A stretch of 57,518 bases of DNA from positions 1 to 57,518 of the forward strand of contig JAUCPW010000005.1 of the NCBI GenBank assembly GCA_030373045.1, read 5' to 3'. A program made the translations under genes and the position numbers. Source of the DNA: Candidatus Fermentibacter sp. (GTDB taxonomy: Bacteria; Fermentibacterota; Fermentibacteria; Fermentibacterales; Fermentibacteraceae). Shown piece by piece: positions 15,806-23,839 of the stretch; the first letter of the stretch is position 1, and every line of letters starts with the position of its first letter. The notes under the pieces are model-generated. The model searched no databases. It worked only from the letters and a program-made list of their open reading frames with translations, and was not told the origin of the DNA.

Positions 15806-17575
15806 TCAGATCCCGGCGGGGAGGCCGAGAGCCTCCGCCTTCCCGGGCAGCGGAGATCCGTCGGGATCCAGGCCCCGTATCCTGTAGTACCTCGCGCGGG
15901 CCTCGAGGAATCCGTCCCTGGGGAGCGGGGGCAGGTCCGGCCACGGGCCGGGCGTGCCGGGCTCCTCGAAGAACCTCGCGGGAAGGTCGTCGTCGGCCGC
16001 GGTGAAGCCGCGGAGTCCGTTCATGATCCTGTCCCGGAACGTCACCCTCTCGCCCAGATCCATCAGGTCCTGGCCGGAGCGCTCGATCCCGGTCACGGCC
16101 GACAGGGCGTCGGCGAACTCCTCCACCGTCGCCCCGAAAAGGCTGAACCGGCAGGCCCCGATCGAGTCCATCGCGGCGTTGGCGTCCTCCGCCGTCTTGA
16201 TGATGCGGGCCTTCCCGGCGAAGGAGAGCCTGTCCGTGGCCACCGGCTTCCTGAGGATCTCGTGGCTGATCGGGTAGGCCCGCAGGTGGCAGCCGCCCCT
16301 GGTGGCCACGGCGTAGGCCAGCGCCATCCCGTAGGCCCCCCTGGGATCGTAGGCGGGCAGTTCGAGTCCCTTCACCGTCATCGAGGCCTCCGGGCGCCCG
16401 CGCATCTCCGCGTATCTCCGCGAACCCATGCCGAGGTCCCCTGCACGGCCGGTCCCGATCTCGCGCAGCAGGGAAAGCACCTCCGAAGGGGCGAGGCGCC
16501 TCCCCTCGATCTCGGAATGGCACGCCAGCGTGGAGCCCGCGCTTATCGTGTCCATCCCGAGGCGCGTGCATATGTCGTTGGCCTCGAGCACGGCCGACAT
16601 GTCCTCGTTCTCTATCAGTGCGCTGAAGTGGGACATGGTCTCGAACTCCGGGATGTGCACGCCGTCGCGTCCGACCCGCTTGCACTGTATCCGGCAGCCT
16701 TCGCAGCCCGTCCTCTTCGAGCCCAGCAGCCTCGCATAGGCGGGTGCGTTCATCCCGGGCGCCGCATCGAAGCTCGTGCGCCTGAAGTTGGCGGTGGGCA
16801 TCATGCCGCGCGCGTGCATCAGGTCGTAGAGGGCACCCGTGCCCATGTTGTGGAGCCCGAAGGCCCCCATGACCACCGGACTGGCGGAGAGAAGCCTGTT
16901 GATCGCGGCGCACGCCTCCGACAGCCTTCCGGGATCGGCTGCGCCGGGCCTGCCCGACCCCCTGACGGAAACGTACTTGACGTTCCTCGCCGCGAGGCAG
17001 AGCCCCAGGCCGTTCCTGCCCGCGGTGTGGCAGCCGTCGATGACGATGTTGGAGTAGAGGACGCCGTTGTCGGCCGCGGGGCCCGTTAGGGCGGTGGAGC
17101 CCTTCCCGGCCAGCAGTCCCGAGACTTCGGCCGTGTCGCGTCCCCTGAGCCCTTCGGCGTCCACCAGGCGGGCGGTTCCGTCCTCTATCTCGAGCCCGGC
17201 GAGCCGGGGGCCCGTGCCCGTGATCACCACGGCTGCGAGGCCGGCCCTGGCCATCTCCGAGGCGAAGGCGCCTCCGGCGGACGAGTCGCCGACAGTCCCC
17301 GTGAGCGGGGACATGCACATGGCGCTCACCCTCCCGGACGCCGGCGAGAGGGTTCCGGCCAGGGGGCCGGCCGCCAGCACGAAGGGCATGCCGGGGTCGT
17401 CCCAGGAGAGCGTGCAGCAGGGGCGGAGGAACGCGCCCGCAAGCCCCCTCCCGCCGATCCAGCGCTCCCCGGGGCCTGGATCCAGAGGCATCCTCCGGGT
17501 GACGCCGGAACCGAGATCCGCGAAGAGGACGTCCCTGCCGGCCGTGCCTACCCCCGTATCCGCAGCAGGTACCAC
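15806..17575 (-). CDS. Tungsten-containing aldehyde:ferredoxin oxidoreductase (AOR family)
   Basis: AOR enzymes oxidise aldehydes to acids with ferredoxin, using a bis-pterin tungsten centre and one 4Fe-4S cluster. Visible marks are the N-terminal strand GRDVLFADLGSG, the cluster motif C-x2-C-x3-C in TGCEGCRIQCKR, a fourth cysteine in GACRFSLFG, and the pterin-binding segment ELPAYDPRGAYGMALAY followed by TRGGCHLRAYP. The 589-residue length is normal. No ATG fits the N-terminus. GTG 17575 is the only canonical start close to the conserved part and lies 28 bases inside the upstream gene. The presence of AOR suggests an anaerobe able to acquire tungsten (inference). No ferredoxin gene is in the window. 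Confidence 0.9.
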   Translation of the reverse strand: MVPAADTGVGTAGRDVLFADLGSGVTRRMPLDPGPGERWIGGRGLAGAFLRPCCTLSWDDPGMPFVLAAGPLAGTLSPASGRVSAMCMSPLTGTVGDSSAGGAFASEMARAGLAAVVITGTGPRLAGLEIEDGTARLVDAEGLRGRDTAEVSGLLAGKGSTALTGPAADNGVLYSNIVIDGCHTAGRNGLGLCLAARNVKYVSVRGSGRPGAADPGRLSEACAAINRLLSASPVVMGAFGLHNMGTGALYDLMHARGMMPTANFRRTSFDAAPGMNAPAYARLLGSKRTGCEGCRIQCKRVGRDGVHIPEFETMSHFSALIENEDMSAVLEANDICTRLGMDTISAGSTLACHSEIEGRRLAPSEVLSLLREIGTGRAGDLGMGSRRYAEMRGRPEASMTVKGLELPAYDPRGAYGMALAYAVATRGGCHLRAYPISHEILRKPVATDRLSFAGKARIIKTAEDANAAMDSIGACRFSLFGATVEEFADALSAVTGIERSGQDLMDLGERVTFRDRIMNGLRGFTAADDDLPARFFEEPGTPGPWPDLPPLPRDGFLEARARYYRIRGLDPDGSPLPGKAEALGLPAGI

Positions 17576-18150
17576 GCCAGCGCCGCGAGGTTCAGGGCGA
17601 CCGTGATCCAGAACAGCGCCTGGAACCCCGCCTTGCGCGTCTTGTGGGAGAGCAGCCTCTGGGCGATGAGGGCTCCGGGCCATCCCCCGAGGAGTGCGAG
17701 CAGGTGCAGGGTGTTCTCGGGGATCCTGCGGCCGCCTGCCGGGGCCGCCGCCTTGTCGGAGGCATAGACCGCGAAGGAGATGGCGCTCATGACGAGATAG
17801 ACGATCGGGACCGCCGGGCTGGCTCTTCCGGTCAGGGCAAGCCATCCCGTCAGGAGGATGAATGCCGCCGAGGCAGCAAGAAGGAACGTGGCCGCACCCT
17901 GTCCGCTCCTCGCGGGAGAAGTGCGGCCCCCGCCGGCTCGAGCCTTCGTGAAGATCACGTCGTCGGCCCGCCTGCGGTCCTTGTCGTCGGTTGTGGGGAC
18001 GTAGTCGACCAGCTCCCCGCCCCTCGGCCTCGCCTGGCCGGGGCGGAAGGCCTTGATATGGACGAATACCCTGTCGCCGCCGCCCTCCGGGACGATGAAG
18101 CCGAATCCCCTGTTGTCGTTCCAGTCCACGATCTTCCCGAGCTTTCTCAT
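17548..18150 (-). CDS. Cold-shock domain protein fused to DUF1294 membrane domain
   Basis: Residues 1-65 are a cold-shock domain with RNP1-like RGFGFIVPEG and RVFVHIKAF, expected to bind single-stranded nucleic acid. A short basic linker leads to a membrane domain with about four helices, ending in the DUF1294 pattern SFAVYASDKAAA, LLALLGGWPGALIAQRLLSHKTRK and FQALFWITVALN. This CSD-DUF1294 architecture is known in many bacteria, but its function is not. ATG 18150 places the CSD at the very N-terminus, as in relatives. Its last 28 bases overlap the start region of the AOR gene. Confidence 0.9.
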   Translation of the reverse strand: MRKLGKIVDWNDNRGFGFIVPEGGGDRVFVHIKAFRPGQARPRGGELVDYVPTTDDKDRRRADDVIFTKARAGGGRTSPARSGQGAATFLLAASAAFILLTGWLALTGRASPAVPIVYLVMSAISFAVYASDKAAAPAGGRRIPENTLHLLALLGGWPGALIAQRLLSHKTRKAGFQALFWITVALNLAALAWYLLRIRG

Positions 18151-18211
18151 GCCACTCCGATTCCGGGCTCGTAGGGCCCGGCCCTCCACGCGCGTGCCTG
18201 TGAACCCCGCC

Positions 18212-18787
18212 CTACCCCGCGATGGCCCGGTAGAGCAGGAACCCGGTGATCACACCGGAAACGGCGCCGAAAGCGGCGCATGTCCAATAGAGCGTCCTGT
18301 CCGGGGTCCGCCCGGAGCCCGGGGCGCAGGCGGCGCGGCAGAGCCCGGGGAGGCTCCGCTCGAGCCTCCGCCTCTGCATCCTCCCGATCGGGATCCATGC
18401 CAGGGGGGCGATCCCCATCGTGATGAACAGAAAACCACAGACCACCCAGGCGGCAGCCGGGCCGCCGCCCCGCGACCCGGCCTCCGCGAAGCGGTATCCG
18501 AGCGAGCCGAACAGACCTGCCCAGGCGAACGGCAGGAGGCCCGGCCCGTTCAGCCTGCGGGAGAAGTACATCGAAGCCCCGCCCGAGGCGAGGAGGAGGA
18601 TGATCGACACCGGCAGGATCATGATCCAGGCGGGCGCGGGTCTGGCCACGGCGTACGGACCTCCGGAAGCGACCGATCCCCCCTCCGAGAGCACATATCC
18701 GAGCGCGTGGCCGATCAGGGCGATGAAGCACCCGATCCCCGCAGCGCACACCGCAAGCCCGGCATGGTCGCGCACCCCGGAACTCAT
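18212..18787 (-). CDS. Hypothetical multi-pass membrane protein
   Basis: I do not recognise this 191-residue protein. It has four or five hydrophobic segments (for example around residues 9-31, 52-70 and 115-133, and a C-terminal helix ending VITGFLLYRAIAG). A basic stretch RMQRRRLERS lies between the third and last segments. ATG 18787 overlaps the stop of the preceding gene as ATGA, so the two are probably translated together. The codon and GC pattern fits the rest of the window. A membrane partner of the upstream unknown protein is possible. Confidence 0.65.
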   Translation of the reverse strand: MSSGVRDHAGLAVCAAGIGCFIALIGHALGYVLSEGGSVASGGPYAVARPAPAWIMILPVSIILLLASGGASMYFSRRLNGPGLLPFAWAGLFGSLGYRFAEAGSRGGGPAAAWVVCGFLFITMGIAPLAWIPIGRMQRRRLERSLPGLCRAACAPGSGRTPDRTLYWTCAAFGAVSGVITGFLLYRAIAG

Positions 18788-19572
18788 GAGCCCCCCCCGG
18801 ACGCAGTGCCGGCGAAATCCGCGACCAGGCCGCGGATCCTCCTCAGCTCGCCGGTCCGCTGAAGATAGGGCACTCCGGGCATGCCCGTCACAGCGGAGGC
18901 GGTCTCCTGCCCGGGCCTGTAGGTCCACACCCTCTCGAGGGGCCAGTTGCTGTCGAGGTAGCTGCATCTGTACCCGCCTCCGTCGAGCGGCTCCATCTCC
19001 GTCACGATCAGCGAGTGGGCGTCGATCCCGCGGATCTGGAGCTTGACGTAGGCGAGCCCCTCCCTGGAGGTCTCGGCATGGATCCTGTCCATCAGGGCGC
19101 CGAGCCTGGCCGCAGGCACCCGGTGCGATCCGGCGAGGCCGTTCACCCAGGCGAAACGGAGCACACCGTCGGAGATCTGTCTCCTCTCGAGGACCTTCTG
19201 GATGTCCTGCCGGCAGTCCGCCGAGAAGTCACGGAGGCACGAGTAGCCCGGGATCTCCACCACACTGTCGGCGTCCATCACCGACCTGACGGCCTCCCGC
19301 ACGGCGCTGGGGCCGGGCCTCGGCTTCGAGGGCTCGAAGTAGACCAGGTAGAGGGCGGCCCGCGTGAACCTGGAGTGCCACCAGCAGACCCCGTTGCGGA
19401 GGATTCCGCCCGAGTTGCCGAAGGCGAGGAGGTTGGGATTCGACGACGCCCCGGGAGGATTGGCCGCGAGTGCCCGGGCGTAGTCCCTCGACACGGCTCT
19501 AGCGGCGTACTCCCCGCGGGAAACTGCGGCGGGCCGCCATTCCGCGGGACGGCCCGCCACGTCAGGCATCAT
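18784..19572 (-). CDS. Unknown protein with papain-like C/H/D-N residue pattern
   Basis: This 262-residue protein has no family that I can name. It shows NGVCWWHSRFTRAALYL about residue 75, then RGIDAHSLIVTEMEP about 195 and CSYLDSNWPLERV about 215. The order Cys, His, Asp/Asn in such contexts is that of papain-like (C39-type) cysteine peptidases and transglutaminases, so it may be an enzyme of that clan (inference). No signal peptide is obvious. ATG 19572 was chosen because it follows the end of the cation transporter gene with an 11-base overlap. It is coupled by ATGA to a membrane protein. Confidence 0.6.
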   Translation of the reverse strand: MMPDVAGRPAEWRPAAVSRGEYAARAVSRDYARALAANPPGASSNPNLLAFGNSGGILRNGVCWWHSRFTRAALYLVYFEPSKPRPGPSAVREAVRSVMDADSVVEIPGYSCLRDFSADCRQDIQKVLERRQISDGVLRFAWVNGLAGSHRVPAARLGALMDRIHAETSREGLAYVKLQIRGIDAHSLIVTEMEPLDGGGYRCSYLDSNWPLERVWTYRPGQETASAVTGMPGVPYLQRTGELRRIRGLVADFAGTASGGGS

Positions 19573-20533
19573 CCCCGGCCTGCGCTCCCGCCTGCGCGTC
19601 CATCGGCAGCCCGGGTCCCGCCGGGGGTGTTCCGTCACACGCGGGTTCGATGTGGGTGAACACCGTCGAACCCGGTATCTCTGCGCGGATCTCGCCTTCG
19701 ATGGATTCTAGGAGCAGGTGGCCGCGCTCGATCGACCAGTCTCCCGGCACAAGGACGTGGAACGAGATGAACCGCATGGATCCGGCGCGCCTGGTGCGGA
19801 GGGCGTGGAACCGGACCCCGCCGCCCGCGTGGCGGTCGAAGACCCGGAGGACCAGCCCCCTCTCGCTCTCGGGGATGGCGGCGTCCATCAGCCCGTCCAC
19901 CGACCGGTGCACTATGCCGGATCCGGTCCGGAGAATGTGCACGGCAACGAGGACCGCGATCACGGGATCGAGCCAGGCCCATCCCGTGAGGGCCACGGCG
20001 CCCATGCCGGCCAGGACGCCGGCGGAGGTGAGGACGTCCGTCATGAGATGGCCGGCATCCGCTTCGAGGGTTATGGAGTCGTACCTTCTGCCGGCCCGGC
20101 GCAGTACGATCGCGACGGCGAGGTTCAAGGCCGATGCGGCTGCCGAAACGGCCGCTCCCGCACCCAGGCGCTCGAGCGGCACGGGATTCGAGAACCTGGG
20201 CACCGCGGCCGCGATCATCGCAGCAGCGGCAGCCAGGATGAGCGCCCCCTCGGCGCCGCTCGAGAAGTACTCGGCCTTCCCGTGTCCGAACTCGTGCTCC
20301 CTGTCCACGGGTCTGGCCGCGATCGAGAGCATCGCCAGGGCGATGGCGGCTCCGGCCAGGTTGACCCCGGACTCCATGGCGTCCGAGAGCAGGCCGACCG
20401 AGCCCGTCATGCCCCATGCAAGGAGCTTGAGGACTATCGTCGTGACGGCCGCGGCGATGGACAGCCACGCGAACCGCGTGAGCCGCGGCCCGCGCACGGC
20501 GCCGTCCCGTCCGGTCACGTCTCCGGTCTGCAT
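19562..20533 (-). CDS. Cation diffusion facilitator (CDF) transporter
   Basis: The 323-residue protein has six membrane helices and a cytosolic C-terminal domain, as in CDF metal/proton antiporters that export Zn, Fe, Mn, Co or Ni. Motif 1 is SVGLLSDAMESGVNLAG in helix 2, which supplies an Asp ligand. HEFGHGKAEYFSS follows it, and ADAGHLMTDVLTSAGV in helix 5 supplies His and Asp ligands. The second site therefore reads D-x-x-x in helix 2 and H-x3-D in helix 5, a pattern found in several CDF subgroups. ATG 20533 is the first start giving a normal N-terminus. Metal specificity cannot be set from sequence alone. Confidence 0.92.
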   Translation of the reverse strand: MQTGDVTGRDGAVRGPRLTRFAWLSIAAAVTTIVLKLLAWGMTGSVGLLSDAMESGVNLAGAAIALAMLSIAARPVDREHEFGHGKAEYFSSGAEGALILAAAAAMIAAAVPRFSNPVPLERLGAGAAVSAAASALNLAVAIVLRRAGRRYDSITLEADAGHLMTDVLTSAGVLAGMGAVALTGWAWLDPVIAVLVAVHILRTGSGIVHRSVDGLMDAAIPESERGLVLRVFDRHAGGGVRFHALRTRRAGSMRFISFHVLVPGDWSIERGHLLLESIEGEIRAEIPGSTVFTHIEPACDGTPPAGPGLPMDAQAGAQAGDDA

Positions 20534-20696
20534 CCCGTTAGTCCCGCCCGGCGGCTCTCGCCATATTACCCCGCACTGATCCGCGCCTGTCTGAAACGCC
20601 TGGGAATCCGGAAAGGCACGCGGCAATATACGGTAATCGCGCCGGACCCGCCGGGCGTCACCGTACACGGAGGATCGATCCCGGAGGGGCTCTGTC

Positions 20697-22139
20697 ATGG
20701 CCGAAAACATCACTCCCCAGAAGCAGGACTTCGCACAGTGGTACCAGGACGTAATACGGGAGGCCGAGCTCGCCGACACCTCCCCCGTACGCGGCTGCAT
20801 GGTGATCCGCCCCTACGGGTATGCGATCTGGGAGAGGATCCGGGACAACCTGGACGCCCGCTTCAAGGCCACCGGGCACGAGAACGCCTACTTCCCGCTG
20901 TTCATCCCCCAGAGCTTCATCAACAGGGAGGCCGAGCACGTCGAAGGCTTCGCCCCCGAGCTCGCCATTGTGACGCACGGAGGCGGGAAGCAGCTCGAGG
21001 AACCCCTCGTGGTGCGCCCCACCTCCGAGACCATCATCAACCACATGTTCTCGAAGTGGATAGGCAGCTACCGCGACCTGCCGATGCTCCTCAACCAGTG
21101 GGCCAACGTGGTCAGGTGGGAGATGCGTCCGAGGGCGTTCCTCCGCACCACCGAGTTCCTGTGGCAGGAGGGGCACACCGCCCATGCCACCGAGGAGGAG
21201 GCCCGCAGCGAGACCATGAGGATGCTCAGGGTCTACGAGGCCTTCGCGGCCGAGAACGCGGCCATGCCCGTGATCCCCGGAAGGAAGACGGACAGGGAGA
21301 AGTTCGCCGGTGCGGTGGAGACCTACTCCATCGAGGCCATGATGGGCAACGGCTGGGCCCTCCAGTCCGGCACGAGCCACTACCTCGGCACAAACTTCGC
21401 CAGGGCCTTCAACACCCGCTACCTCGACGAGAACAACGAGCAGCAGTACGTCCACCAGTCGAGCTGGGGCGTCTCGACCAGGCTCGTCGGCGCAGTCATC
21501 ATGGTGCACGGCGACGACGCAGGGCTCAGGCTGCCCCCCGAGCTGTCCCCGGTGCAGGTGGTCGTCGTCCCCATAAGCAGGACCGATGATGAGCGCTCGG
21601 CGGTCGGCGAGGCCGCCGCGCGGATATGCAGGGACCTCGAGGGCGCCGGGGTCCGGGCGAAGGTGGACGACCGCCAGACCGTCAGCCCGGGATTCAAGTT
21701 CCATCACTGGGAGGTCCGCGGCGTGCCGGTCAGGCTCGAGCTGGGCCCGAGGGACCTCCAGGCGGGCGTGGTGACGGCCAGTGCCAGGAACCGCCCGGGC
21801 AGGGACGCCAAATTCACGATCGGGCTCGACGCCGTGGTGTCCGAGATCCCCCGGAGGCTTTCGGCCATCCAGCGCGAGATGTTCGAGGAGGCCGTCGCCA
21901 GGCGGGACGCGATGACCTGGGAGGCCGCCACCTACGACGAGTACAAGGCCGTGTCGGGCGAGCGGGAGGGCTTCTGCAGGGTCTGGTGGGCCGGCGGCCC
22001 CGACGAGGAGGAGAGGCTCCAGCAGGAGACCAAGGCCACCATCCGCTGCATACCCCTCGACCAGGAGGGCGGGGAGGGCGCCTGCTTCATGACCGGCAGA
22101 CCGTCGAGGAGCAGGGCCATCGTGGCGAGGGCCTACTAG
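20697..22139 (+). CDS. proS: Prolyl-tRNA synthetase, archaeal/eukaryotic-like (ProS type 3)
   Basis: The 480-residue class II synthetase charges tRNA-Pro. It begins with a short N-terminus, then has motif 1 around GCMVIRPYGYAIWERI, motif 2 in the WEMRPRAFLRTTEFLWQEGHTAHAT stretch, and motif 3 around SWGVSTRLVGAVIMVHGDD. An anticodon-binding domain (VVVVPISRTDDE) and the zinc-binding-like C-terminal extension of the archaeal type follow, ending in a tyrosine. There is no INS editing domain, unlike the bacterial type. ATG 20697 follows a CGGAGG site by eleven bases. The 160-base upstream gap has no convincing -35/-10 pair, though an AT-rich patch lies at 20627-20638. Confidence 0.95.
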   Translation: MAENITPQKQDFAQWYQDVIREAELADTSPVRGCMVIRPYGYAIWERIRDNLDARFKATGHENAYFPLFIPQSFINREAEHVEGFAPELAIVTHGGGKQLEEPLVVRPTSETIINHMFSKWIGSYRDLPMLLNQWANVVRWEMRPRAFLRTTEFLWQEGHTAHATEEEARSETMRMLRVYEAFAAENAAMPVIPGRKTDREKFAGAVETYSIEAMMGNGWALQSGTSHYLGTNFARAFNTRYLDENNEQQYVHQSSWGVSTRLVGAVIMVHGDDAGLRLPPELSPVQVVVVPISRTDDERSAVGEAAARICRDLEGAGVRAKVDDRQTVSPGFKFHHWEVRGVPVRLELGPRDLQAGVVTASARNRPGRDAKFTIGLDAVVSEIPRRLSAIQREMFEEAVARRDAMTWEAATYDEYKAVSGEREGFCRVWWAGGPDEEERLQQETKATIRCIPLDQEGGEGACFMTGRPSRSRAIVARAY

Positions 22140-23762
22140 ATGGCGCGGAGGACGGGGGGCGTCAGGCGGGGTTCGGACTTCGGCTCACGCAGGAACCGGG
22201 GTGACGCCCGGCCCGGCTTCGTCGAGATCGCCACCGCGATCCTCCTCTGCTCCGCGCTCGCGGCTGCCGTCACATGGCCCCTCGCGGCGCACCCCTCCTC
22301 CGGTGCCCACGACGGGACGGACACCTTCTTCAACACCTGGCTGATGGCGTGGAACCACGAGGCTCTCACGAGCCTGCAGAACCCCCTGGATGCGCCGGTA
22401 TTCGAAGGCCAGCCCGACGCGGGCGGCCGCAGCGACCTCCTCCTGGCGCAGACCCTCGCCGCCATGCCGCTCAGGTTCGCCGGGCTGGGGCCTCTGGCGG
22501 CCCACAATCTCGTACTCGTGCTGTCGCTCGCCTTCTCCGGCCTTGCGGCATACCTGCTGGCACGGCAGGTCGGCTGCGGGAGGGCGGGAGCCCTGTTCGC
22601 AGGCGGGGCGTTCGTCTGCCTGCCCTTCTTCCAGAGCCATCTGTGGCACATCCAGCTCTTCTCGGCCGGGCTCTCCGTCATGGCGCTCGGGCAGGCGTTC
22701 AGGATCGCGTCCGGATCGGGCAGGGGGTTCTGGCTCGGCATCCTGGTCGCGCTCCAGTGCATGGCTTCGCTCTACTACCTCGTCTTCCTCGACCTCGCCA
22801 TCCTCCTGTACCTGCCCTGGGCAGCCAGGAGGGGCGGGGGGAAGGCGCTGCTCGGAACGGGCCTCTGGACGCTGGCCGGAAATGCGGTCTGCATCCCTCT
22901 CCTCCTCGGCCACATCGAAAGCGCGGCCTCCTGGCGGGTCGACACGATGGCCTCCGCCGACCTGTCGGCCCTGGTCTCGCCGTGGAGCAACAGCATGTTC
23001 CTAGGGAGCCTCAGGCCGGCTTCGACCCTGGGCGAGATCGCGTTCTGGCCTGGCCTGGCCGTCGTCGCAGGAGCCATCGCCTGGGTCCTGCGCCGTTCCC
23101 GGAAGGACGGGATGGCGGGCGGATGGTTCCTCGCGGCGGCGTTCCTGCTCTTCCTGGCCGTGTCGTCAGGCCCCACGATCGTCTTCTTCGGGAGGCAGCT
23201 CGGCCCCGGCCCCTGGAGGCTCCTGGCGGGCCTGCCCGGCTTCTCGTCGATAAGGCTCCCCTCCAGGGCGGCCTTCCTCTTCCTCCTGCCGGCGGTCCTC
23301 GCCGCCGGGCGCGCCCTCTCCGGGAAGCCCGTCCTTGCCTTCGCCGGGATCGCGCTATGCCTCGCCGAGGTCTGGCCGGGGCCGATGCCGCTAGTCGACG
23401 CCACGCCCGAGAGGTTCCACGGGTGGCTGGCCGCGAGGGACTTCTCGCGCATAGCCATCCTCCCGGTCAGGGCCGACCTGTCCGACCCCTCCTACGAGTG
23501 CGGGAACCTGCTGGGGCAGACCCTCCATTTCACCCCGACGGTCAACGGCTACGGCACCAGCCTGCCGGAGGGCTACGCCGAAACGGCGGAGATCCTCAAC
23601 ACCTGGCCTTCCCCGCGGGCGGACAGCCTGCTCGACGAGCTCGGCGTGGAATGCCTGATATGCAGGGGGTTCGTGCCGCCCGAAGCCGATCCGGTCTGGA
23701 CCGCAGGGCCGCGCCCGGTGTCGGCGGTGGTCCTGGGGAGGCGGCCGGCAGGGGGGGTCTGA
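22140..23762 (+). CDS. GT-C/YfhO-like polytopic membrane protein
   Basis: The 540-residue protein has ten or more membrane helices. An acidic luminal loop after helix 1 (AHDGTDTFFNTWLMAW) is followed by a repeated plan of helices and short loops, and there is a small C-terminal soluble region. The layout is that of GT-C glycosyltransferases that use polyprenyl-linked sugars, and it resembles the YfhO-like protein at 2519-4810 without its large C-terminal domain. A segment GFSSIRLPSRAAFLFLL occurs late, similar to motifs in YfhO relatives. The ATG directly follows the proS stop. The function, probably sugar transfer to a surface lipid or protein, is inferred. Confidence 0.7.
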   Translation: MARRTGGVRRGSDFGSRRNRGDARPGFVEIATAILLCSALAAAVTWPLAAHPSSGAHDGTDTFFNTWLMAWNHEALTSLQNPLDAPVFEGQPDAGGRSDLLLAQTLAAMPLRFAGLGPLAAHNLVLVLSLAFSGLAAYLLARQVGCGRAGALFAGGAFVCLPFFQSHLWHIQLFSAGLSVMALGQAFRIASGSGRGFWLGILVALQCMASLYYLVFLDLAILLYLPWAARRGGGKALLGTGLWTLAGNAVCIPLLLGHIESAASWRVDTMASADLSALVSPWSNSMFLGSLRPASTLGEIAFWPGLAVVAGAIAWVLRRSRKDGMAGGWFLAAAFLLFLAVSSGPTIVFFGRQLGPGPWRLLAGLPGFSSIRLPSRAAFLFLLPAVLAAGRALSGKPVLAFAGIALCLAEVWPGPMPLVDATPERFHGWLAARDFSRIAILPVRADLSDPSYECGNLLGQTLHFTPTVNGYGTSLPEGYAETAEILNTWPSPRADSLLDELGVECLICRGFVPPEADPVWTAGPRPVSAVVLGRRPAGGV

Positions 23763-23773
23763 CCGGGAGAGGC

Positions 23774-23802
23774 TGACACGGTCCTGCTCCCTTCTTATTC
23801 TT
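23774..23802 (+). promoter_or_regulatory. Sigma70-type promoter before the C25 peptidase gene
   Basis: CTGACA (23774-23779) and TATTCT (23797-23802) are spaced by 17 bases, about 40 bases ahead of the GTG start with its GAGGAGG ribosome site. The match is 5/6 for -35 and 4/6 for -10. Confidence 0.55.
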
Positions 23803-23839
23803 TCGCGGAAGCTGAGTCATACCCTCGAGGAGGTCCATC

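Noticed and set aside
20627-20640. AT-rich patch (CAATATACGGTAAT) as a proS promoter
   Set aside because: No -35-like hexamer at a proper distance, so it was not listed as a promoter.
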